Virus record (IMG/VR): IMGVR_UViG_3300032224_000487
Coordinates: 1 to 43,503 of that record
DNA from: a virus
DNA: 43,503 nucleotides
Strand: one strand, 5' to 3'
The position numbers were made by a program, and so were the translations under genes. The notes beneath the pieces are model-generated. The model saw only the letters and a program-made list of their open reading frames with translations, searched no databases and was not told the DNA's origin. Numbering within the stretch: the first letter of the stretch is position 1; the number at the start of each line of letters is the position of its first letter. This document shows, in pieces, positions 14,612 to 23,633 of the stretch.

Positions 14612-15256
14612 TTAAAGTTTTTTGATGAAGTTTTCAAATATGCGTAAACTTACTTGTTCGATTTCTCTACGTGATGCTTTACGAATTTGTTGTATCGCTT
14701 GAGAGTGATCCTGTTCGGTCCATACGCCATCGACTAACATCCATTCTTTACCTTCCATGATACCTTGAACAAAAGCTCCAGGTGCAGAAGGGTCTGCTAC
14801 AATATCCGCCGCTGTGGCTAGATAAAAATCGGGCTGAACAACGTTAACACCGTTAACATTCTTCAACGAACCCATACCTCTTGAAGAAACACCTAATTGA
14901 GCACCGTTCTCTATAAGATTGCGGGCAATTTCTCCATAAGGTGTAGAGAGTATTTTTGCTTTACCAATCCATTGGTTGCCATCTTCTTTCAAAGATTTGA
15001 TTAAAATGGCAGTTCTTTCCAAATTGATTGTAGGTGTTTCAGGATGACCCAATTCACCAAAAGCACGATTTTTGTTTATGTATTCTTCGGTATAACGATG
15101 AACTTCTTTCTTCATCGTGTTGTATTCATACAAACGACCGTTTTTATTTTTAGTTTCGGCGACAAGGAATGGTCCTTCGATATGAAGTTCCTTCTTACCG
15201 TCAGCACCTTCGGTAATATAATTTACCGTTTCTTGTATTTCTCTAATGAGTTTCAT
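14612..15256 (-). CDS. 21: Prohead maturation protease gp21
   Basis: A 214-residue serine protease of the T4 gp21/U9 family (T4 gp21 is 212 aa). Catalytic-region motifs: GELGHPE with H71, and QLGVSSRGMGS with the nucleophile at S124 or S125. The AA-DIVADPSAPGAF segment near 148-163 is typical of the family. It cleaves scaffold, gp23 and other head proteins at I/L-x-E sites; one such site is visible in the gp23 of this window. The start overlaps the stop of the basic core protein (ATGA). Confidence 0.95.
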   Translation of the reverse strand: MKLIREIQETVNYITEGADGKKELHIEGPFLVAETKNKNGRLYEYNTMKKEVHRYTEEYINKNRAFGELGHPETPTINLERTAILIKSLKEDGNQWIGKAKILSTPYGEIARNLIENGAQLGVSSRGMGSLKNVNGVNVVQPDFYLATAADIVADPSAPGAFVQGIMEGKEWMLVDGVWTEQDHSQAIQQIRKASRREIEQVSLRIFENFIKKL

Positions 15257-15672
15257 TGTAGTCCTAGCGCCCCTCTTTTTCTAATAGACACTTTTCTTTT
15301 TCTGAGTGCCAAACCTAATTTACCTCTACGTTTCAGTTTGGCTCTTCTTTGTGCCATTCTTCTGTGTAATCTTTCCGCTTGTGGCATTCTAGTAACCTTG
15401 CCACCCCTTATTGTATAACCTTTTACGGTTGCCAATTTTTTTCTTCTCTGAACCTTACCTTTACGAATACGAATCTTAATTAGTTTAACTCTGCCCATTT
15501 TCTGGACATTACCTTCTTCTAATTCTTCTTCATCATAATCGTAAGGCTCAGATGCTATTTCTAACTTTAATTCTTCCAGTTTTTGTCTAACAATCTCATC
15601 TATTCTCTCATGCAATATTTTTCTTGCTTCGACCAAATTATTGGAAAAAATATTTGAAACATACGGTTTCAT
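15253..15672 (-). CDS. 68: Basic prohead core protein, gp68-like
   Basis: A 139-residue protein with a strikingly bipartite charge. Residues 1-55 are a helical, acidic part (EARKILHERIDEIVRQKLEELKLEIA, then an acidic DYDEEELEEG linker). Residues 56-139 are extremely Arg/Lys-rich (RRKKLATVKGY, RRMAQRRAKLKRRGK, RKRKVSIRKR). It lies directly upstream of gp21, as T4 gene 68 does, and the first half resembles the T4 gp68 N-terminus. T4 gp68 is a minor prohead core component of about the same length. The basic tail may contact the acidic scaffold or DNA (inference). Confidence 0.78.
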   Translation of the reverse strand: MKPYVSNIFSNNLVEARKILHERIDEIVRQKLEELKLEIASEPYDYDEEELEEGNVQKMGRVKLIKIRIRKGKVQRRKKLATVKGYTIRGGKVTRMPQAERLHRRMAQRRAKLKRRGKLGLALRKRKVSIRKRGALGLQ

Positions 15673-16199
15673 TACGGTGTTACACCATATGGTGGGTAGT
15701 TGAATGCCGCAGGATCTTGGAACTGACCAGCACTATAATAAGTATTGTTTTTATGTAGTTCAATAATTACTGTGTATGCTGCGTTTGCTGTAGTACCAAC
15801 TGTTTTAATTGTTACGTTACCTGTTGGACCTGTTGCATTATTTGAAATTGATGGAAATTGATATTGTGGATTAGAATCTAATACGCCAACACCCATGGCC
15901 ACGATTGTTGCATCGGATGTAGTACCTTCCCACTTCAATTGCAAGTGTCCTACTTCAGCATCAACAGCTGCAATAATTCTAGAAATTGTAAATGCTGAAT
16001 TGGCAAAACCTGGTGCAACAGTATTACCTCCACCCGAAGTATTAATCCATAAAGCGCCATTGGCGTTCAATGCACCGAATAGTGTTTTAGGATTGATGAT
16101 TACTGTTGTATTTTCATCTGAATCTAAAATACCGATACGTTTGATAACAGTTCGTTTATTTGTATCTACTAATATTTGTGTACTATTTGAAATTGCCAT
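15672..16199 (-). CDS. Unknown virion-like beta-rich protein
   Basis: A 175-residue protein placed between gp67 and the gp68-like gene, an insertion relative to T4. The sequence is beta-strand rich and Ser/Thr/Asn/Gly rich (RIIAAVDAEVGHLQLKWEGTTSDATIVAMGVGV; TVIIELHKNN), which looks like a structural or decoration protein, and it ends FNYPPYGVTP. It has an AAGGA site before the ATG and a one-base TAATG junction with the next gene. No family is recognised. A head decoration or core role is a guess from context. Confidence 0.75.
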   Translation of the reverse strand: MAISNSTQILVDTNKRTVIKRIGILDSDENTTVIINPKTLFGALNANGALWINTSGGGNTVAPGFANSAFTISRIIAAVDAEVGHLQLKWEGTTSDATIVAMGVGVLDSNPQYQFPSISNNATGPTGNVTIKTVGTTANAAYTVIIELHKNNTYYSAGQFQDPAAFNYPPYGVTP

Positions 16200-16208
16200 T
16201 TATTATCC

Positions 16209-16409
16209 TTAGACGTTTTCATCTGAAGATGGTTCTTCAGAAGATACCTGTTCTTCTGGTTCAGCTTCAGGTTTAATAAAATTTTGAGCAACTGCTTGTT
16301 TGGCAGCTTCTATGTGTGTAGATACTTTGTCATGGATTTGAGAATATAAAGTTTCTCTAAATTTAACACCATCTCCATCCATTGCGTAATCAATAATTTT
16401 TGAATCCAT
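16209..16409 (-). CDS. 67: Prohead core protein gp67
   Basis: A 66-residue protein matching the layout of T4 gp67 (80 aa): a helical N-terminal half (FRETLYSQIHDKVSTHIE-x2-KQAVAQNFI, parallel to T4 ...AMAARTIDLIKEEKIAIARNFL) and a disordered acidic tail (EPEEQ...EEPSSDENV). gp67 is a prohead core component cleaved by gp21. It follows gp20, as in T4, and has a TATAAATA late promoter plus a GGAGAC site upstream. Confidence 0.85.
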   Translation of the reverse strand: MDSKIIDYAMDGDGVKFRETLYSQIHDKVSTHIEAAKQAVAQNFIKPEAEPEEQVSSEEPSSDENV

Positions 16410-16432
16410 TTTTGTCTCCGTAATTGGTTAAT

Positions 16433-16440
16433 TATTTATA
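16433..16440 (-). promoter_or_regulatory. Late promoter of gp67 (TATAAATA)
   Basis: An exact TATAAATA on the minus strand, with the TAA stop of the portal gene embedded in it. It is followed about 23 bases later by the gp67 ATG (16409), with a GGAG site between. It is likely to drive gp67, the 175-aa gene, the gp68-like gene and gp21, which are tightly packed without another visible promoter. Confidence 0.85.
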
Positions 16441-18067
16441 ATATTCTTTTCAACTTTGTTAAAGTAGATTCAGAAGTAGAAGCTGGTTGTTGTTCACCTT
16501 GTGGCATATCTTGTCCTAACTCTTGTGCCATTGCTTGTTGAGTAATAGGATTTGTTACTTGAACTGGAACACCTAAACCTAATTTCTTTTCTTCTTCTAT
16601 CTCTTTATCCATCTCTATAATTTCATCATCAGTCAAACGTAAAACATTCTTTTGAATCCAAACATGAGAGAAATAACGACCTGTGTATGGATCAATATTA
16701 GTCAACAGAGATAATCTGTTTGTCATCAATTCAGCATCTTTAAGTTCTGCATAATTATTTTCTTTAATGAAATCATAAAAGACATATTCTTTAAATTGAT
16801 CCCATTCTTCTGCTGTACAGATACCTTTTAAAACACATTGCACACGCAACGCTTGGTCAAAGATATCTGCAAACTTGTTACGCATACGGTCAACAAATTT
16901 TGCAAATTTTAATTCGTCACGGGTAATCTCCGATACTCTACCCAATGAGAAACCATTTTGTTCTGGATTTAAACGAGAAACTGGAACGTTAAGAGACTTA
17001 TATAGTTTCTTTTCAAAGTATTTGACATCTTCTAACTCACCTAAGTTTTGACCACCAGGTAATGTAGTAATCTCTGTACCTTTTCCACCTTCACGGCGAG
17101 GTAACCAGAAATCTTCCATCATTGATAAGAATTTACGGTCATCACGAACTTCACCTGTGTTGGCATCATAGACAAGTTTGTTCTTATACTTAACCATGAT
17201 ATCACGGAGATATTGTTCTGCTTTTAATTTTGGTAAATTACCAACATCGATGTAAAAAATACGGCGTTCTGGCGCTCTTGAGATACGATATATGACCGTT
17301 GCATCTTCAATCATACGAAGCTGATTGAGAGGTTTAATTGCCTTATGTAGATAACTCAGAACGACCGCCCTACGTGAATCCATTAATCCTGAAACAACAG
17401 AAATAATAGAATCGGTAGTGATGCGAACACCAACAGGACCAAAATTACCTCCGCTACCTGTGGTGATTTTGTCATTAAAAATATAATATTCATTAATGAC
17501 ATTCATGATTTCTACGCCAGTACGTTCATCTTTTTGTTTTTTGATTTCACGAACTTTACGTAGTTTACGAGGATCAATATATCTTAATTCTTTGACACCC
17601 GCTGCTGGATTTTCCCTATCAATAATGATGTGATAAAACATTCTACCATCAACATAATATCTACGGAAAATATCATGTGCCATGTTGTTATAATTTAACA
17701 AACGGAGAATAGTATTAAACTCTTCCCTAATGGCTTTTTTGATTTTTTCAGGTTGTTCTAATTCATCTAAAACTATTTTGATATTCTTACCAGTATCGTC
17801 CTGACAAATTGCTTCGTTGACGATATCATCGATTGCTGCTTCTATCTCTGGTTGCATTGCCATTTCTCTGTAACGAGAAATTAATTCGACTTCATTTTTT
17901 GCGGTGCCATCTAGGTCAACATATGTACCATAGTACGCCGCAGATTGTATCGTTAACGCTCCGTCATCACTTACCGGAGGCGTGAAAGATTGTTGCACTT
18001 CTTGGTCTTCTTCAGACCTATTACGTGCAATCGTGAAGCCAAAAAGAGAAAATTTATTAGCTGCCAT
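16436..18067 (-). CDS. 20: Portal protein gp20
   Basis: A 543-residue portal of the T4 gp20 family (T4: 524 aa), the dodecameric vertex that nucleates head assembly and through which gp17 packages DNA. Recognisable blocks include LISRYREMAMQPEIEAAIDDIVNEAI, the RRYYVDGRMFYHIIID region, ELRYIDPRKLRKVREI, DSRRAVVLSYLHKAIKPLNQLRMIEDA and the stem/crown segment RNKFADIFD...KGI. A Gln/Pro-rich C-terminal tail is probably flexible. The ribosome binding site is weak, and a hairpin separates it from gp19. Confidence 0.97.
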   Translation of the reverse strand: MAANKFSLFGFTIARNRSEEDQEVQQSFTPPVSDDGALTIQSAAYYGTYVDLDGTAKNEVELISRYREMAMQPEIEAAIDDIVNEAICQDDTGKNIKIVLDELEQPEKIKKAIREEFNTILRLLNYNNMAHDIFRRYYVDGRMFYHIIIDRENPAAGVKELRYIDPRKLRKVREIKKQKDERTGVEIMNVINEYYIFNDKITTGSGGNFGPVGVRITTDSIISVVSGLMDSRRAVVLSYLHKAIKPLNQLRMIEDATVIYRISRAPERRIFYIDVGNLPKLKAEQYLRDIMVKYKNKLVYDANTGEVRDDRKFLSMMEDFWLPRREGGKGTEITTLPGGQNLGELEDVKYFEKKLYKSLNVPVSRLNPEQNGFSLGRVSEITRDELKFAKFVDRMRNKFADIFDQALRVQCVLKGICTAEEWDQFKEYVFYDFIKENNYAELKDAELMTNRLSLLTNIDPYTGRYFSHVWIQKNVLRLTDDEIIEMDKEIEEEKKLGLGVPVQVTNPITQQAMAQELGQDMPQGEQQPASTSESTLTKLKRIL

Positions 18068-18101
18068 ATTGTTTTATTTTCCAATTCAAGTAAACATAAA
18101 T

Positions 18102-18123
18102 GGAGAGAACCGAAATTCTCTCC
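18102..18123 (-). terminator. Hairpin between gp19 and gp20
   Basis: On the minus strand, an eight-base-pair stem GGAGAGAA / TTCTCTCC with a six-base loop, followed by a T-rich but broken stretch (ATTTATGTTTA). It lies just downstream of the tail-tube gene. It may be a weak terminator that reduces portal expression relative to tube, or an RNA processing or stability hairpin. Confidence 0.5.
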
Positions 18124-18138
18124 GTAAAATAGTATATA

Positions 18139-18681
18139 TTAAGAAGTTGTAAGAGCTTCCCACCATTGATAAGCAAATGTTACGCTGTATTCTTCAATCG
18201 CATCATTTGAACCCCAATCTAAATCGATTGGTGCTAAATCAAGTGGGAACATACCAACAAACTTATAGTTTTTAATCGGGTCTCCAGCTTTACTATACTG
18301 AGTAACCTCTGCGTCAACTGTGTAACCAGATGGACTTGTTGCTGCACCATTACGCACGTTTCCTGCATGGCTGTTAATACCATTCATCCAGGATTCAATT
18401 GCGTTACGAACGGTGAAATCTTCATCGTTAATGATTTGCAAAGTCCAATCTGCGAATGAACGGTTACCAGCAAATTTTAATTCACGACCAAAATAGTACA
18501 CAGGTACCTGACCCACGGTGGAACCAGGTAACTGTGCTGCTTTAGCCATGAATGTAGTCTTTGATGATGCAACCGCACCGCCAGCTGCAATCGCAGGGAA
18601 GGATAGAGACACTTGGAACAGATTGGGACGGGCACCGTCACCAACCATGTTCGCTCTAAATTCTGCTACATTGAATGCCAT
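18139..18681 (-). CDS. 19: Tail tube protein gp19
   Basis: A 180-residue tube subunit (T4 gp19 is 163 aa). The T4 pattern is clear: ARPNLFQVSLSFP, a CKAT-like KAAQLPGSTVGQVPVYYFGR loop, GNRSFADWTLQIINDEDFTVR and a C-terminal LDLAPIDLDWGSNDAIEEYSVTFAYQWWE. It forms the inner tube inside the sheath, through which DNA is ejected. It sits between gp18 and gp20 as in T4, with its own late promoter (18705) and an AGGAG site. Confidence 0.97.
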   Translation of the reverse strand: MAFNVAEFRANMVGDGARPNLFQVSLSFPAIAAGGAVASSKTTFMAKAAQLPGSTVGQVPVYYFGRELKFAGNRSFADWTLQIINDEDFTVRNAIESWMNGINSHAGNVRNGAATSPSGYTVDAEVTQYSKAGDPIKNYKFVGMFPLDLAPIDLDWGSNDAIEEYSVTFAYQWWEALTTS

Positions 18682-18704
18682 TCTTTTCTCCTATATCGTT
18701 GAAT

Positions 18705-18712
18705 TATTTATT
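18705..18712 (-). promoter_or_regulatory. Late promoter of gp19 (AATAAATA)
   Basis: AATAAATA on the minus strand. Its first two bases are the last two of the gp18 TAA stop, giving TAATAAATA. The gp19 ATG (18681) is about 23 bases downstream with AGGAG between. Confidence 0.75.
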
Positions 18713-20465
18713 AGAACTTACCAACGACTTCTGTAAAGTCTACGCCAGTTCTTACTGCAACGAAGTTCAACTGGATAAAGTTGATAGAACGAGCAGGTTT
18801 AACGTAGATATCACCAACGAATTGGTTAGAATCGATGACCTGTGGTGTGTTATTGGTTGTATCGCAAACAACACGGAAGTCATAGATACCACGGCGTCCT
18901 TGAATATCACGTAGGAATGGAGTTACCAATGCCACAAATTGAGCACGGGTAAATTCATCGTTAAATTCGAACAGCGAGTACTGAGCAGCTTTAGCAATTG
19001 CTTTTTCTAGTACGATGAATAGACGGCGAACGTTGATGCGGTCAAACGCACTTGGTTTTGCTTGTAATGTCTTATCACCAAATAGTACTGTTCCATTACC
19101 TGGGAAGGTTGCAACAGGGTTTACACCAATTGAATAAATTGCGTCACGGTATGTTTTGTTTGGATTCCATGCAAGACGTACAACGTTCTTCAAGTTACCA
19201 CGGTTAAAACCAGCTGGAGACCACCATGCATCACGCACATAGTCTGTATATACACATAAACCAGCAATGTCACCATTCAATGGTACCCAACGATATGCGT
19301 TGTTGTATTTGTCAAACATATACTTCCAACCAGAGTCAGCAACAACATAGGAAGATGAACGTGCTACACTATTAATCCAAGATGTAATCAATGCTGATTC
19401 TTGTCCACCTTGATTAATAACTGCTGTAGATGGTGGAGAAATAAATGCTACACAATCTTTACGTTGATTTGCAACGTTGTCAATAACCCATTGTTGTACA
19501 GTTACTGAAGCTTCAGCAGTCAATACTAATGAAATATCAACTTCATCGGCATTTGTAAATAGACCATAAGCAGTAATAATATTACTATCCGATGATGCAA
19601 CATCTGTACCACCACCTAAAGATGTTGTTACGTATGTTGAGTTAGCATCAGCGGTATTTGCACGAGCTGCAATTCTTGCAAAATTTGTACCAATTAAAGA
19701 ACCACCCCATGTTGCATTTGTATTTGCATAATCAGCTGGGTCTATTGCATAGATGTAATTTGAGTTATTAAAAATAACTTGTTTGTAATAGTTAGAGTTA
19801 CCTAATGCATCAATAGCATCAACAGCTTTTGATAGATATGGGAATGTTTCTAGTACAGTACCTCTTACACCTTGACTGAAGTAACCTTCTTCATCGATAA
19901 CTGCAACGTGCATTTCATCATATGAACCACCAGCTGTAACTGAAGCTATAGATGTGTTTGGTGCACCGTTGAAATAAGATGCGTAAGCCCAATTATTAAA
20001 TACGTTTGCAGCATCTACTGAGCCGTCAGCTTTAACTTTACCGGCATCAATTACAGAAACTTTTAATGAATTACCTACAGCACCAGGATAACGTGCGATG
20101 AATGGACCGTACGTATTTGCACTTTTCTGGAACAAATATGTTGGTTGGAATGTTTCTTCATTGGGCATATACAAAGCAGTATTGCTTGTAGCATTGTATG
20201 AAGTAGTGTTACCTGCACGAACAACAGTCAAATTATTACCATATGCCAAGAAACTGGCACAAGTAAAGAATTCTTGATATGATACACCGTCAGGTGCACC
20301 GAATGTGTTTACTAGGGTAATTTCATCTGGAATTAGTACACGCTTGTTTACTGGACCCCACACGAAGTATCCAGCAAAAGCACCGGCAGATGTTGATACC
20401 GAAGGAACGACTGTTGTTAAGTCAATTTCGGATACATTTACGCCCGGAGACAATTGGAATGGCAT
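18711..20465 (-). CDS. 18: Contractile tail sheath protein gp18
   Basis: A 584-residue sheath subunit (T4 gp18 is 659 aa). The N-terminus (LSPGVNVSEIDLTTVVPSVST, AGAFAGYFVWGPVNKRVLI) and the C-terminus (FLRDIQGRRGIYDFRVVCD, FVGDIYVKPARSINFIQLNFVAVRTGVDF) are the conserved sheath core that interlocks neighbouring subunits. The middle third is the variable, surface-exposed domain, rich in Asn/Ala/Thr. It contracts on infection. A late promoter lies at 20516 and AAGGAG precedes the ATG. Confidence 0.97.
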   Translation of the reverse strand: MPFQLSPGVNVSEIDLTTVVPSVSTSAGAFAGYFVWGPVNKRVLIPDEITLVNTFGAPDGVSYQEFFTCASFLAYGNNLTVVRAGNTTSYNATSNTALYMPNEETFQPTYLFQKSANTYGPFIARYPGAVGNSLKVSVIDAGKVKADGSVDAANVFNNWAYASYFNGAPNTSIASVTAGGSYDEMHVAVIDEEGYFSQGVRGTVLETFPYLSKAVDAIDALGNSNYYKQVIFNNSNYIYAIDPADYANTNATWGGSLIGTNFARIAARANTADANSTYVTTSLGGGTDVASSDSNIITAYGLFTNADEVDISLVLTAEASVTVQQWVIDNVANQRKDCVAFISPPSTAVINQGGQESALITSWINSVARSSSYVVADSGWKYMFDKYNNAYRWVPLNGDIAGLCVYTDYVRDAWWSPAGFNRGNLKNVVRLAWNPNKTYRDAIYSIGVNPVATFPGNGTVLFGDKTLQAKPSAFDRINVRRLFIVLEKAIAKAAQYSLFEFNDEFTRAQFVALVTPFLRDIQGRRGIYDFRVVCDTTNNTPQVIDSNQFVGDIYVKPARSINFIQLNFVAVRTGVDFTEVVGKF

Positions 20466-20515
20466 TTGTTTTCTCCTTGAATATTATTTTTTGTTTGGCA
20501 TTTAAACCATAACTA

Positions 20516-20523
20516 TATTTATT
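20516..20523 (-). promoter_or_regulatory. Late promoter of gp18 (AATAAATA)
   Basis: AATAAATA on the minus strand in the spacer between gp17 (stop 20535) and gp18 (ATG 20465), one base from TATAAATA. The leader of about 45 bases carries an AAGGAG ribosome binding site. Confidence 0.72.
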
Positions 20524-20534
20524 ATGGAAGGCAT

Positions 20535-22211
20535 TTACATATTTCTATGTAATTCCCTAATAAAAGATGAATAGGTATCAGACCCATTAGCCACTTCCCA
20601 CACATCACCACCTTCAAGCATAAACTCATGCTCTAAACCATTTTCTATTACTGGCGCAGGAAGAACATCTTCATCCATTTGATTCATGTTTTCCAACTGA
20701 ATCTGCTTTCGGATATCGTGGTTAACAATCTCCTTAAAGTATTTTTGAGTAGTTACCCACCCAAACATAACTAAACCCATGACCATATCATCATTGGCAC
20801 CATCTTCAGCTGCAAAAGAATTCTTTTGAGCCACAAAAGTAGTCAATTCTGAAATGGTATCAAAGTCATTAATGATTAACTTGTCACCTTCAATCAATGT
20901 TTTTAAATTGGAACAACCAATTCTTTTTACCTGAGGAGACATTTTCAAACCTAACTGTATACCTCTGGCAAAGCCAGCTGATAATTGTTGGGGTTTTTTG
21001 TTGCCTGTGAATACTTTCCATAAGTTTTCGTATTCTAGGTCTTGGTGAATAATGTCTGCAACTTGCGGTGTATTATTTATTTCAACTAAAATATACGCAT
21101 CATTATAGTATCTTGCTGCGTTATAAATGATGGTTGGGAACAACATTGGAGATACCGATGAACTCTTATAGGTTGCAACTTGTCGGTATGGAGTGGTAGA
21201 TATATCAATAACTGAGAACGTTGATGAGTCCAAACCTTTACCTTCAGATATGTCAACCATGACCGCATATAGATGGTCTTTGATGGTTTCATCATCACCT
21301 TTGACAGGTAATTCATATATTTTCATCATATCATGTTCACGTTCTGCATCTTTATAGGTCATAACTTGAAGTTTTAGACCAGAAATCAACGTGTTAGATG
21401 AACCTAAGAACTCAGTCTCAAACTCTTGACGGAACTGACGTTCACTTGTGTTACGAATTGTTTCTTCTTTCCACTTCTCATCACGACCTGGTACCATTGA
21501 CCAATGAACTTCAAAAGGAACATAATTGTTTTTCTTATTGACCGCATCGTTCCAAATTTTGTAGAACAAGTTCATACCATTAGGAGTTGATACGATAATA
21601 ATCTTTGTTTTTGTACCAGCAGTAATAACAGGGTAAACGGATGTAAAGAAGTCTGTTGCAATGTTAGACGGAACGAAAGCAAATTCGTCTAAGAATACGA
21701 TGTTGAAAGAACCTGAACGAGCCGCAGAAGATGAAGTAGAAGATGCAATGATAACAGAACCATTCTCCAACTCTACACGACCTTTGTTCCATTCGACCAC
21801 ACCTTGTTGCAACCACATAGGTAGGTTTTCATATGCAAGTTGTAGTTTACCCAAAATACCACGGGCAGTTTCACCACGGTTGGCAAGAACTGCAACTGTT
21901 TGCGCTTCTTGGAAAAGAATAGTCCAAAGTAAATATGCAACTGTTGTGGTTGTTTTACCAACCTGACGAGGACATTTCATAATTGTAAAACGATTATTAT
22001 GAAACGTTTTAATCATGTCCTCTTGGAAGTCATACATATTAAATGATGTTACACCTTCATCGAGTGTAATAATCTTAATATATTTTGCAAAGTAAATTGG
22101 ATCCTTAGCACACTTAATGTACTCTTGAACCTGTTCCTCTGTAAATTTGACCTGTACACCCACCCTTTTTAACAGGGGGTTGTCACGGTACGACTCTTTC
22201 TTCATTGCCAT
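20535..22211 (-). CDS. 17: Terminase large subunit gp17
   Basis: A 558-residue packaging motor (T4 gp17 is 610 aa). ATPase motifs: Walker A CPRQVGKT (80-87), Walker B IVFLDE (171-176, catalytic E176) and coupling motif STPNG (208-212). The C-terminal RNase H-like nuclease begins at MVDISEGKG (first Asp at 320), with a later acidic cluster DGANDD. It cuts concatemers and pumps DNA through the portal. The ATG shares a TAATG junction with the gp16 stop; a second ATG two codons in could also be used. Confidence 0.98.
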   Translation of the reverse strand: MAMKKESYRDNPLLKRVGVQVKFTEEQVQEYIKCAKDPIYFAKYIKIITLDEGVTSFNMYDFQEDMIKTFHNNRFTIMKCPRQVGKTTTTVAYLLWTILFQEAQTVAVLANRGETARGILGKLQLAYENLPMWLQQGVVEWNKGRVELENGSVIIASSTSSSAARSGSFNIVFLDEFAFVPSNIATDFFTSVYPVITAGTKTKIIIVSTPNGMNLFYKIWNDAVNKKNNYVPFEVHWSMVPGRDEKWKEETIRNTSERQFRQEFETEFLGSSNTLISGLKLQVMTYKDAEREHDMMKIYELPVKGDDETIKDHLYAVMVDISEGKGLDSSTFSVIDISTTPYRQVATYKSSSVSPMLFPTIIYNAARYYNDAYILVEINNTPQVADIIHQDLEYENLWKVFTGNKKPQQLSAGFARGIQLGLKMSPQVKRIGCSNLKTLIEGDKLIINDFDTISELTTFVAQKNSFAAEDGANDDMVMGLVMFGWVTTQKYFKEIVNHDIRKQIQLENMNQMDEDVLPAPVIENGLEHEFMLEGGDVWEVANGSDTYSSFIRELHRNM

Positions 22212-22624
22212 TATTTGCCTTTAATCAGCTTACTCAATTCAGCTGTAGAACCCACAAAAATTGCTTTGTCGATGGTTGTATTGTTTGTTTCTTTTTGTTT
22301 GCCGTCCATGTCACGCATTTGTTTTTGTATGTTCAGAAGTTCTTTATTGGCATCAACCATGTTTTTAAGTATGGTTCCGTAAACTTCAAATGCTCTAGGA
22401 TGTTGACCTGCTTTGGCAACTTGTAAGATTTCTTCCATGGCTTCTTTGCCTTGGTCTATAATACCTTGCAAGTTTTCTTTTGATTGTTGATAGGCGTCAT
22501 TTAAATCCTGCTCAATATCAGGTTCATTGTATTTGGTAGACACAGTAGGAAGTTTTTCTTTTTTAACTTCACCTAATGGTGTTACATCAAATACTTCAGA
22601 CAAATTTTTGTCAAGCTTGTTCAT
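22211..22624 (-). CDS. 16: Terminase small subunit gp16
   Basis: A 137-residue helical protein in the T4 gp16 position (T4: 164 aa). The central coiled-coil segment (EEILQVAKAGQHPRAFEVYGTILKNMVDANKELLNIQKQMRDM) parallels the T4 block ETAKNADSPRHMEVFATL, and the C-terminal ATVFMGSPTEL-like motif is present as AIFVGSTAELSKL. It regulates gp17 and is thought to recognise DNA for packaging. The ATG at 22622-22624 is favoured over one four codons upstream because GGA precedes it at suitable spacing; the earlier ATG has no ribosome binding site. Confidence 0.92.
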   Translation of the reverse strand: MNKLDKNLSEVFDVTPLGEVKKEKLPTVSTKYNEPDIEQDLNDAYQQSKENLQGIIDQGKEAMEEILQVAKAGQHPRAFEVYGTILKNMVDANKELLNIQKQMRDMDGKQKETNNTTIDKAIFVGSTAELSKLIKGK

Positions 22625-22637
22625 AATTAATTCCATT

Positions 22638-23633
22638 TTATTTTATAATCTTAATTCCTGAATTACCAGTTTCATATATTGCAATATTATATGTATAATT
22701 ACTATCAGCATTTGCTGTTGCTGGATTAGGAGTTATGATTACATTTGCATACTTCATAGGTGAAGTTTTGTATCTTATGAATGTTCGACTTGCATGGGTA
22801 CTTGCACCAATGATTGGAGATGTAGATATAAAATTTCCGGCAGTTTCAGTTAACACCAATTCTTTTGTTGTATTACTCCAAGATTGAACTTTACCTGTTG
22901 CCAAGGCATTAGGTAAACTATAACCCTGATATGCAATCTCTCCAGTTTGGTATATTCCTGTTCCTGTGTTAGCCATTATAAAATAAATATCTGAATCGTT
23001 GTATATGTTTGTAATAGATGTTTTGATAAGACCAGCTGTGGTTGTTTTACCAAATATAAAACCTTTGACGGTAAAATTTAATGTCCAAATGATTATACGA
23101 GTATCACTTTCTCTGTTGCCTTCATATTGAATGTCATAATCAGTACCATTTAATACCACAGGAATTTCTTTTACGATTCCCATTTCAGGTATCAAATTTA
23201 ATTTGATTGTATAATCTGGTGTGAAGAATGGAAGAATGTGTTCAATTATTTGTGTGCCATCTTCAATATTACGCACATAGATACTCAAAGAAAAATCAAA
23301 GTTATATGGCACAGGCATATATTGTGACACTACACCTGAAGCTGTCTGTGCAAAATTTTTAATATTAGTGTTTTGTTTTCTTGATGCATCATAATTGATG
23401 CCTGTCATTTCAAATGACATACGTGGCAAAGTGATTTGAACTTTTTTGTCCAACTCAGGATCACCTTGCAAACGCATTACGTATTTTTCTTTTGTGGCAT
23501 AAGTCAACGGAACAAGAAAACGTTCCTGTTCAGAATAATCGGGATTGTATCTGACTAAGGTAATATTATCAAACAAATTACCAAAGCCAACAACCAATTT
23601 TCGGATGATTCTATTGTATGTTGTATCTGCCAT
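22638..23633 (-). CDS. 15: Tail sheath stabilizer gp15
   Basis: A 331-residue protein in the gp14-gp15-gp16 order (T4 gp15 is 272 aa). The first 190 residues carry the gp15 pattern: FGNLFDNITLVRYN, FLVPLTYATKEKYV-x-RLQGDP, QITLPRMSFEMTGINYD-x-RK, and PVPYNFDFSLSIYVRN-x-EDG-QI-EHILPFFTPDYT. The C-terminal 120 residues form an extra beta-rich domain (GQ-like strands, SNTTKELVLTETAGNF) not found in T4. It caps the tail and joins it to the neck. The start overlaps the gp14 stop by one base. Confidence 0.94.
   Translation of the reverse strand: MADTTYNRIIRKLVVGFGNLFDNITLVRYNPDYSEQERFLVPLTYATKEKYVMRLQGDPELDKKVQITLPRMSFEMTGINYDASRKQNTNIKNFAQTASGVVSQYMPVPYNFDFSLSIYVRNIEDGTQIIEHILPFFTPDYTIKLNLIPEMGIVKEIPVVLNGTDYDIQYEGNRESDTRIIIWTLNFTVKGFIFGKTTTAGLIKTSITNIYNDSDIYFIMANTGTGIYQTGEIAYQGYSLPNALATGKVQSWSNTTKELVLTETAGNFISTSPIIGASTHASRTFIRYKTSPMKYANVIITPNPATANADSNYTYNIAIYETGNSGIKIIK

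Noticed and set aside
20535-20552. AT-rich palindrome at the end of gp17
   Set aside because: A seven-base-pair stem with a GAAA loop overlaps the stop codon but has no T tract after it; not supported as a terminator.
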